From the NCBI GenBank assembly GCA_030917725.1, contig JAUPUE010000049.1, forward strand, positions 1-6,487: a stretch of DNA of 6,487 nucleotides. The letters are read 5' to 3'. A program made the translations under genes and the position numbers. The stretch is from Patescibacteria group bacterium (GTDB taxonomy: Bacteria; Patescibacteriota; Minisyncoccia; Phycocordibacterales; EsbW-18). Below the pieces are notes generated by a model. That model ran no database searches. It saw nothing but the letters and a program-made list of their open reading frames with translations, and had not been told where the DNA came from. Below are positions 1 through 3,920 of this stretch, piece after piece (positions within the stretch are counted from its first letter, which is position 1; each line of letters starts with the position of its first letter).

Positions 1-165
1 ATTTTTGATTGCTGCGCACACGCGGTCACGCGATTCCTCGACCGCTTTGTCGGGAAGGCCGACGAGTGTGAATGAATTCAGTCCGCGTGAAATATCGACC
101 TCAACAGCAACCGTATGCGCCTTGAGCATCGATGTCTGTGCGCTGTATGTTTTGGCGAATGACAC
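1..165 (-). CDS. YifB/ComM-type Mg-chelatase-like AAA+ ATPase, N-terminal 55 codons only
   Basis: The reverse strand from a GTG at 165 reads MSFAKTYSAQTSMLKAHTVA and continues with an EVDISRGLNSFTLVGLPDKA-type segment and an ESRDRV motif (residues 45-50). This is the characteristic N-terminus of the YifB/ComM family, a Lon-protease-like fold domain preceding the AAA+ Mg-chelatase (ChlI-like) core. Family members are about 500 residues, so roughly nine tenths of the gene, including Walker A and B, lies off the left edge. In transformable bacteria ComM is a helicase promoting branch migration during recombination; that role here is only inferred. GTG is chosen because the family normally starts at this point (MS.AKVYSA) and no in-frame ATG lies just upstream. 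There is no Shine-Dalgarno; TACACT (172-177) ends 6 bases before the start, so the mRNA may be leaderless. The gene follows the terminator at 207-230 and so needs its own promoter. Confidence 0.9.
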   Translation of the reverse strand, partial: MSFAKTYSAQTSMLKAHTVAVEVDISRGLNSFTLVGLPDKAVEESRDRVCAAIKN

Positions 166-195
166 TCGTTGAGTGTACGTGTGGGAGATAAAGAC

Positions 196-230
196 AAGAT
201 AAACAAAAGACCCGCCGTATGGCGGGTCTT
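196..230 (-). terminator. Intrinsic terminator of the DksA-fold gene
   Basis: Positions 207-216 (AAGACCCGCC) and 221-230 (GGCGGGTCTT) form a perfect 10-bp stem with a GTAT tetraloop. Read on the minus strand, the hairpin is followed directly by TTTTGTTTATC. It begins 13 bases after the stop codon of the DksA-fold gene and separates it from the YifB-type gene. On the plus strand no T tract follows, so it is assigned to the minus strand. Confidence 0.88.
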
Positions 231-242
231 CGTATCATCGAG

Positions 243-602
243 TTAGATATTGTTTCGTGCCGAGGGATTTGCTTCGAGGCGTTCGACAGGGATTGGCTCG
301 CCTGTTTCTTCGTCGTGGCCGTAGGTACCTGCGTCCATGCGTTCGAGCGCGTCGTTTACTTCTTTGAGTTGAGTCTCGAGCGCGTTGCTGATGCCGGTGT
401 TTTCTTCGAGATCTTCCATTGCATCAGCGATGTCGTTTTTGTCGGCGCTGTTAGCTTCGGCCTCATCGACGACAGCATTCCAATCATCAGGATTGCTAGG
501 ATTCTGCTTCGAGACTGTTGAAAGCTCTTCTTCGAGGCGTGCTTTTTCTGCTACCAGGCGGTTTTTGAGGTCGGTGACCTGCTCAGGTGAAAGGTGATTC
601 AT
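243..602 (-). CDS. DksA/TraR-fold protein lacking the C4 zinc-finger cysteines
   Basis: The product is 119 residues from the ATG at 602. Residues about 4-33 and 71-90 are predicted helices that could form the DksA coiled-coil hairpin, separated by an acidic stretch (DEAEANSADKNDIADAMEDL, 46-65). The C-terminus carries the family signature: the G-Y-G turn (92-95), then GEPIPVERLEANPSAR (101-116), matching the usual YGxCxxCGxxIPxxRLEAxPxAxxC. All zinc ligands are missing: D97 and T100 replace the first pair and the tail ends N-N-I at 119, where the second pair would be. DksA/TraR proteins bind in the secondary channel of RNA polymerase and modulate initiation; a similar role here is inference, since finger folding cannot depend on zinc. 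An in-frame TTG at 638 would add 12 residues but lies in a putative -35 box. The gene lies 44 bases after the membrane-protein gene with no terminator between, so read-through is possible. Confidence 0.85.
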   Translation of the reverse strand: MNHLSPEQVTDLKNRLVAEKARLEEELSTVSKQNPSNPDDWNAVVDEAEANSADKNDIADAMEDLEENTGISNALETQLKEVNDALERMDAGTYGHDEETGEPIPVERLEANPSARNNI

Positions 603-609
603 GGCGATG

Positions 610-638
610 AGTATAGAGGAATCGGATGGCTTGGACAA
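610..638 (-). promoter_or_regulatory. Putative sigma70-type promoter of the DksA-fold gene
   Basis: On the minus strand TTGTCC (638-633), a 17-base spacer and TATACT (615-610) resemble a -35/-10 pair. Only seven bases (609-603) separate the -10 from the ATG at 602, so transcription would start at or within a base or two of the start codon. The TTG of the alternative longer reading frame is the first half of the -35 box, which argues for the ATG start. Confidence 0.5.
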
Positions 639-646
639 GGCATCAA

Positions 647-1753
647 CTACATCCCAAACACAGGAGCGTTAAGGGCGTCTACAATAAGGGTAAATGCCTC
701 TTTTGTTTGAGCAATGACCATGAGGCCGTCTTTTGGAAAGGCATAGAGCAAAACAATATCTCCGTCGCGCGTTACAAGTGCTCGAACGTCTTTGTTTTTG
801 ACGATGACATCTTTCCATGTGGGAGCAGGTGTTGGTAGTGGAATCAGAACGACGGGAGTCGTTGAGGCTGTCGACGTTGCCGTGGTTGTGCTTGCGACGC
901 TTGTAGAGGCAGTTGATGTTGTTGCGGTGTTATTCGAGATTGTCGTCGATGTGGTGGAGGTAGACATGTCCACGGGTTCAACGGGCACGATTGGTTGTGG
1001 TGCTGGCTCTATTTTTTTGACGAGAAACGGTAGGTCGTCGGCCATGAGCGGTTCCCATTCGAGCATACCAGCGAATGTTGTTTCATATGATGAGGTTGTT
1101 GTGATGAGGAATGGCGATCCTCCGGCGCGCCCGAGGGTCATGTTAGGCCCGGTTGATCGTACCAGTCTTCCAGGTGCGCGAGATCCTAGTCGTTCGAGAA
1201 ATCGCTCGAGGTCTATCGGTGTCAGAGACATCACCGACTCCCCTTCCGAAGATGTTGCCGTTACCATCTCTTGCACAATGAGTGCTTCGAGCGCGACAGG
1301 AGAAGAATAGTCATCATCGATGAACTTCTCTATCGTTCTGGTGAGCTCAGCGCGTGGCATGCGCGTTGTGTCAACGGAGACGCGACCGGTGACTGGCACG
1401 AGCGTCGGTGCTGGTGGTTCCTGATTCACAAACGGCAACGACACGTTCTTCGAAAGCATGACGAAAAGTGCACCCACGATGATGACGAGTCCTGCGAGAA
1501 CAAGCAGAATGGTGCCAATGGACCACGCGCTCCAGAAGTGAGCTTTTTCTTCGGCAACGAATGGAAGGCTTTCGTTTCGCGCCTGCTGAGCGAGTGCAAT
1601 CTTTGTGATTGAAATGTTGTTGTCGTGCACCGAGGCCGCGACGTCTGAGTGGAGCGTGCGAATCGTTGGGCGCATTGATTGCGGCTCCTGGGGTTTTGGC
1701 TCGACTGGTGCCACTGGCATCACCTCGGGTTCATTTGAAAGAGGATTCTCCAT
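647..1753 (-). CDS. Single-pass membrane protein with an extracytoplasmic domain split by a Ser/Thr-rich linker
   Basis: I do not recognise a named family. The 368-residue product has a Pro/Glu-rich, probably disordered N-terminus (1-35), a polar segment to about 75, one transmembrane helix (79-100, IGTILLVLAGLVIIVGALFV) and an extracytoplasmic part. Topology with a cytoplasmic N-terminus is inferred from the lack of a cleavage site. After a Pro-rich spacer (111-120) a mixed alpha/beta region runs from about 121 to 245; residues 263-299 are almost entirely Ser and Thr with some Ala, flanked by Pro-rich stretches (250-260, 304-311). The final segment (312-368) contains the strand-like runs WKDVIVKNKDVRALV and GDIVLLYAFPKDGLMVI. 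The two folded halves may form one domain interrupted by the linker. ATG at 1753 is used: TATACT lies 9 bases upstream and there is no Shine-Dalgarno. Its role could be envelope-related, but nothing in the sequence fixes a function. Confidence 0.82.
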   Translation of the reverse strand: MENPLSNEPEVMPVAPVEPKPQEPQSMRPTIRTLHSDVAASVHDNNISITKIALAQQARNESLPFVAEEKAHFWSAWSIGTILLVLAGLVIIVGALFVMLSKNVSLPFVNQEPPAPTLVPVTGRVSVDTTRMPRAELTRTIEKFIDDDYSSPVALEALIVQEMVTATSSEGESVMSLTPIDLERFLERLGSRAPGRLVRSTGPNMTLGRAGGSPFLITTTSSYETTFAGMLEWEPLMADDLPFLVKKIEPAPQPIVPVEPVDMSTSTTSTTISNNTATTSTASTSVASTTTATSTASTTPVVLIPLPTPAPTWKDVIVKNKDVRALVTRDGDIVLLYAFPKDGLMVIAQTKEAFTLIVDALNAPVFGM

Positions 1754-1762
1754 ATCACTATG

Positions 1763-1771
1763 AGTATAGCA
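1763..1771 (-). promoter_or_regulatory. Extended -10 promoter of the membrane-protein gene
   Basis: The minus strand reads TGC followed by TATACT (1768-1763), an extended -10 element, with no convincing -35. It ends 9 bases before the ATG at 1753, predicting a leader of about 0-3 bases. The 10-mer CTATACTCAT is identical to that before the DksA-fold gene (607-616). Confidence 0.5.
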
Positions 1772-1800
1772 AAGTGTACACGCTTGTTTTGATGCTTGTA

Positions 1801-1859
1801 TGAAAAAATGAAACCCGCCCTGTATTCGAAGCGGCAGGCTTCGGTTTGGGGCGGGCGGG
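1801..1859 (-). terminator. Compound hairpin terminator of the receiver-like gene
   Basis: CCCGCCC (1814-1820) pairs with GGGCGGG (1849-1855 or 1853-1859), enclosing an inner hairpin CGAAGC (1827-1832) / GCTTCG (1838-1843). On the minus strand the structure is followed by TTTCATTTTTT (1813-1803). It lies just after the stop of the receiver-like gene at 1877 and before the promoter of the membrane-protein gene. The two registers for the outer stem make the exact fold uncertain. Confidence 0.7.
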
Positions 1860-1876
1860 ATTCGACGCGAGGGATG

Positions 1877-2329
1877 TTACTGTCCTCGAAGGGTCGCGAG
1901 AGCCTGTTGGATGAGCTTCCAGCTTTCCGGCACGCCGTGCCGGAGGATGTCGATGCTCATGTTCACATAGTCTTGCTGGTCGTCGACGGAGCCGATGCCG
2001 ACGACGAGTGTCCGTGACAGGTCGATCTTTTGTGACCACACACGAACGAGTGAGCGACCATCGACGCCGCCATACATCCGATGACCTGTCAGGAGGACAT
2101 CACAGTCGGACAAGAGCGGAAGGACGTCTGGCGTCATCTCTGACTCGGGGACTCCTGGGTATCGCTGGACTTCAGCCGTCTTGAGTCCCAAGGGCGAGAT
2201 TGCGATGCCGTTGAACTGGGGTCCGATCAGGGCGGTGAAGGTGCGGAGCATCGCAACGGCGACGTACACGTCCTTCTTTACCACTACAAATCGCACAGGT
2301 TGGGGTTTCTTTTCAGGGCCTTCTTTCAT
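1877..2329 (-). CDS. Hypothetical protein resembling a degenerate response-regulator receiver domain
   Basis: The product is 150 residues from the ATG at 2329. A short charged N-terminus (1-10) leads into a hydrophobic strand VRFVVV (12-17). Residues 76-91 (CDVLLTGHRMYGGVDG) resemble the receiver motif in which the phospho-accepting Asp is followed by hxMPGxxG; here Gly82 stands where the Asp would be. The acidic pair after strand 1 is also replaced, by K18-K19, followed by D20. A later strand TLVVGIG (107-113) and C-terminal helices (about 116-148) fit an alternating alpha/beta fold of receiver size. If the match is real this would be an unphosphorylatable pseudo-receiver with no output domain; a generic Rossmann-like fold is the alternative. 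The start is set by AGGAG (2343-2339), nine bases upstream. An upstream ATG at 2386 would add 19 residues but lies in the terminator hairpin of the preceding gene. No clear promoter is seen. Confidence 0.78.
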   Translation of the reverse strand: MKEGPEKKPQPVRFVVVKKDVYVAVAMLRTFTALIGPQFNGIAISPLGLKTAEVQRYPGVPESEMTPDVLPLLSDCDVLLTGHRMYGGVDGRSLVRVWSQKIDLSRTLVVGIGSVDDQQDYVNMSIDILRHGVPESWKLIQQALATLRGQ

Positions 2330-2338
2330 GTCGCACGT

Positions 2339-2343
2339 CTCCT
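2339..2343 (-). promoter_or_regulatory. Shine-Dalgarno site that decides the start of the receiver-like gene
   Basis: AGGAG, within GAGGAGA on the minus strand, sits nine bases before the ATG at 2329. It is the only strong, normally spaced ribosome binding site I see before a minus-strand gene in this window, and it argues against the upstream ATG at 2386. Confidence 0.7.
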
Positions 2344-2369
2344 CGGTCGATGGTTGGGGTGTACAACTG

Positions 2370-2400
2370 AAAAAACAATACCGCATTTAAGCGGTATTGT
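2370..2400 (-). terminator. Intrinsic terminator of the NYN-domain gene
   Basis: ACAATACCGC (2375-2384) and GCGGTATTGT (2391-2400) form a perfect 10-bp stem with a six-base loop (ATTTAA on the plus strand). On the minus strand the stem is followed by TTTTT (2374-2370). It begins 21 bases after the stop of the NYN gene and contains the spurious upstream ATG of the next gene. Confidence 0.9.
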
Positions 2401-2421
2401 CAAAGCCTTTTTGTGTCTGTA

Positions 2422-3072
2422 TTAGTCGACCTTGCGTTCTACTCGGCGCACATTGTTTTGTCGTTGTGCCGAAGGAGCGCGTCCCGCGTTTGGTTGTCTT
2501 CCTGACGATGTGTTGCGGTTGTTGGCTCGTTGAGTGTTACCGCTCTCGGCCATGGGTCGGCCACGGAATCCCAAAAGATATTTGCCCGGATCTTCATCGA
2601 GGTCAGTAAAATGATCGACGGCCTCGATGAGCTTTGCTGACGATGAGCGACCAAATGAAACGGCCTCAACCTGACAGCCTTCTTTAATTTGGAGGTATTC
2701 GACGAGTGGAACATAGTCGCCGTCGCCCGAAACAATGATGACTGCGTCGAGCTTTGGCGCGAGGGCCACCGCGTCCATCACAATACCAACGTCCCAGTCG
2801 CCCTTTTTGGCACCGCCTGCAAAAATCTGGAGATCTTTTGTTTTTGCTTCGATACCGACTTTGCTTAATGCTTCAAAAAAGGTTTGTTCAGTCCCCTCTT
2901 CGGTTGAGATGACATAGGCTGTGGCGCGGACGAGTGGTCGGCCTGCGACGGCGTCTTCGACGAGTTTGCCGAAATTAACCTTGGATCCGTAGAGATGCTT
3001 GGCGCTGTGATAAAGATTCTGTGCGTCGATGAAAACGGCAACGCGTTGTGCCGGGTGTTTGATGATTGTCAT
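2422..3072 (-). CDS. NYN-domain (LabA/DUF88-type) putative ribonuclease with basic disordered tail
   Basis: The 216-residue protein has the NYN (PIN-like) nuclease signatures in order: FIDAQNLYHSA (14-24) with D16 and N19; KGDWDVGIVMDAV (90-102) with D92, D94 and D100; and VSGDGDYVPLV (114-124) with D117 and D119. These acidic residues would form the Mg-binding site of a PIN-fold ribonuclease, and all are present, so activity is plausible. The domain ends near 166. Residues 170-216 are rich in Arg, Asn, Gln and Ser with no hydrophobic core, consistent with a disordered RNA-binding tail. LabA-like proteins are widespread in bacteria and their RNA targets are mostly unknown. It has its own putative promoter and a strong terminator, so it appears to be transcribed alone. 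No Shine-Dalgarno precedes the ATG; the bases before it are A/T-rich. The gene lies downstream of rpsO on the same strand, beyond the GGATAC repeat region. Confidence 0.92.
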   Translation of the reverse strand: MTIIKHPAQRVAVFIDAQNLYHSAKHLYGSKVNFGKLVEDAVAGRPLVRATAYVISTEEGTEQTFFEALSKVGIEAKTKDLQIFAGGAKKGDWDVGIVMDAVALAPKLDAVIIVSGDGDYVPLVEYLQIKEGCQVEAVSFGRSSSAKLIEAVDHFTDLDEDPGKYLLGFRGRPMAESGNTQRANNRNTSSGRQPNAGRAPSAQRQNNVRRVERKVD

Positions 3073-3098
3073 TTATTTATTGAAAATTGCTGGCAGGT

Positions 3099-3127
3099 AT
3101 TAAAATGGCACGCCCGTCGAGAGCCAA
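3099..3127 (-). promoter_or_regulatory. Putative promoter of the NYN-domain gene
   Basis: On the minus strand TTGGCT (3127-3122), a 17-base spacer and TTTAAT (3104-3099) give a -35/-10 pair at consensus spacing, with 4 of 6 and 5 of 6 consensus bases. The expected start, near 3092, would leave a leader of about 20 bases. The -35 box partly overlaps a perfect 10-base palindrome, ATACTAGTAT (3127-3136). Confidence 0.42.
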
Positions 3128-3142
3128 TACTAGTATCGAACG

Positions 3143-3235
3143 AAGGATACCAGGATACAAGGATACAAAACTAGATACAGAGAGCTGATTAAAGAACAAA
3201 GGATACAAATTGTATCTTTGTATCCTCGTATCCTT
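3143..3235. repeat. GGATAC octamer array forming a 26-base imperfect inverted repeat
   Basis: Three direct copies of GGATAC start at 3145, 3153 and 3161, exactly 8 bases apart. A fourth copy is at 3201 and a degenerate AGATAC at 3173. Inverted copies (GTATCC) lie at 3220 and 3228, again 8 apart. The left arm (3143-3168) and right arm (3210-3235) are reverse complements at 24 of 26 positions, separated by 41 bases. The copy at 3201-3208 lies in that loop and pairs instead with 3217-3226 to make the rpsO terminator hairpin, so the two folds exclude each other. No coding potential is seen. Function is unknown. Confidence 0.85.
3187..3226 (-). terminator. Candidate rpsO terminator hairpin
   Basis: AGGATACAAA (3200-3209) and TTTGTATCCT (3217-3226) form a perfect 10-bp, AT-rich stem with a 7-base loop. 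On the minus strand it is followed by TTTGTTCTTTAATC (3199-3186). It begins 12 bases after the rpsO stop codon. The T tract is interrupted and the stem has low GC, so it is weaker than the other terminators here, and its right arm is shared with the longer inverted repeat. Confidence 0.6.
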
Positions 3236-3238
3236 ACC

Positions 3239-3502
3239 CTATTCTTTAATCTTCTTCAAAAGCTCGGCGTGTTTGACCGGGTTCTTCTTCTTGAGGTATT
3301 CGAGGTGGGTGCGGCGTTCAGCAACCAATCCGAGGAGACCGCGACGTGAGTGCTTGTCTTTGCGGTTCTTTTTGAGGTGCTTCGACAAATCGTCGATGCG
3401 CTTTGAGATAAGGTTAACCTGGACCTCCGGTGAGCCGGTGTCCTTGTCGTGTCGGGCAGACGATTTGATGATTGTTGCCTTCTTTTTCGGTGAGAGTGCC
3501 AT
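3239..3502 (-). CDS. rpsO: 30S ribosomal protein S15
   Basis: The 87-residue product matches S15 in length (about 88 residues) and motifs: RHDKDTGSPEVQV (17-29), the loop that contacts 16S rRNA, then SKRIDDLSKHLKKNRKDKHS (33-52) and RRGLLGLVAERRTHLEYLKK (53-72). S15 binds the central domain of 16S rRNA early in 30S assembly. The ATG at 3502 gives the usual M-A-L-S start; an ATG at 3511 would add only M-P-R. I prefer 3502 because TACTAT (3515-3510), a likely -10, overlaps the upstream ATG and lies 7 bases before 3502. No Shine-Dalgarno is present. The frame stays open back to 3847, but the added residues read like translated non-coding DNA. In many bacteria rpsO is followed by pnp; here a repeat array and a NYN-domain gene follow instead. 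Confidence 0.96.
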   Translation of the reverse strand: MALSPKKKATIIKSSARHDKDTGSPEVQVNLISKRIDDLSKHLKKNRKDKHSRRGLLGLVAERRTHLEYLKKKNPVKHAELLKKIKE

Positions 3503-3509
3503 GCGCGGC

Positions 3510-3537
3510 ATAGTAGCACGAAATTTAGCAATCGCAA
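3510..3537 (-). promoter_or_regulatory. Putative promoter of rpsO
   Basis: On the minus strand TTGCGA (3537-3532), a 16-base spacer and TACTAT (3515-3510), preceded by TGC, form an extended -10 promoter. The -10 ends 7 bases before the ATG at 3502, the same spacing as in the DksA-fold gene, predicting a leaderless mRNA. Transcription from further upstream, through the structured region, is not excluded. Confidence 0.45.
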
Positions 3538-3539
3538 AT

Positions 3540-3900
3540 ACCCCGCATGCCTTTGGGTATTTGGTCAAAAAAGGGCCCAGAACCCCTCGTGGGATGGGTA
3601 ACGGCCTAATTTCTAGGACGTACTTACCGTTGAGAGATTCCGGGCCGAGGAGGGGGGGACTGCTTCGGTCGGGCGCGTGGGGATGTTGGTGGGGTTCGCG
3701 GTTGCATGAGGCCATTGGCGGGGGTCCCGCAATGGTCCCCCTTGAAGACATGGTACCTACCGTGTGTCTACAAGGTCTCAGGATTCGAGGGGTTGTTAGA
3801 CGCCGCCACGTCGTGCGACCGGCACGAGCTGTTTCTGGCAAGCACAATGCATGATTTTTTGATTTTATGCAAGGTATAGAAATATTGTGCGACAGGACGA
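3540..3900. other. GC-rich, hairpin-rich intergenic region; possible structured non-coding RNA
   Basis: About 360 bases between the divergent rpsO and recombinase genes hold no credible protein gene. The region is distinctly richer in G and C runs than its neighbours and contains several stable hairpins. One is 3712-3716 plus 3718-3722 with 3726-3735 (10 bp, one bulged base, loop of 3). Another is TCGTGC (3811-3816) with GCACGA (3822-3827). A third is AACGG-CCTA (3600-3608) with TAGG (3614-3617) and CCGTT (3627-3631), enclosed by GGCCC (3574-3578) with GGGCC (3642-3646). On the minus strand that closing helix is followed by TTTTTT (3572-3567), which could be a 3' end. I looked for tmRNA, RNase P RNA, SRP RNA and tRNA hallmarks on both strands and found no convincing match. 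The minus strand is favoured only by the T run; a long rpsO leader is an alternative. Confidence 0.4.
3842..3890. repeat. Inverted repeat upstream of the recombinase gene
   Basis: GCACAAT (3842-3848) and ATTGTGC (3884-3890) are perfect 7-base inverted repeats. Immediately inside, GCAT (3849-3852) matches ATGC (3867-3870), with a T-rich loop between (3853-3866). The right half overlaps the weak -35-like TTGTGC (3885-3890) of the recombinase gene, so it could be an operator, but nothing shows this directly. Confidence 0.4.
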
Positions 3901-3920
3901 TTCACGCGACACTGTAGTTC

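Noticed and set aside
603..638. TTG start adding 12 residues to the DksA-fold protein
   Set aside because: The TTG coincides with a plausible -35 box and the added residues are not part of the family; the ATG at 602 fits better.
792..1310. Plus-strand 172-residue frame rich in Val
   Set aside because: It is the complement of the Ser/Thr-rich linker of the membrane protein; its Val-rich composition follows from that, and it has no domain match.
3143..3235. CRISPR array or tandem insertion sequence ends at the GGATAC repeats
   Set aside because: The units are 8 bases with 2-base gaps and some are inverted; there are no 25-40 base repeats with unique spacers, no transposase and no target-site duplication.
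3573..3646. tRNA on either strand
   Set aside because: No TTCRANY T-loop with 5-bp stem and no 7-bp acceptor pair could be found.
3779..3800. tmRNA 5' hallmark (GGATTCGA followed by GGGG)
   Set aside because: It only partly matches GGATTCGACGGG, and a tmRNA starting here would run into the recombinase coding sequence; no matching T-arm or CCA end is found.
3503..3847. N-terminal extension of the rpsO frame giving a 202-residue protein
   Set aside because: S15 is about 88 residues, the extension has no family similarity and unusual Pro/Arg/His composition, and it runs through hairpins of the intergenic region. It is open only because the region is GC-rich.
3210..3854. Plus-strand 214-residue frame across rpsO and the intergenic region
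   Set aside because: It lies antisense to a certain ribosomal protein gene and crosses the structured region, with no recognisable domain.
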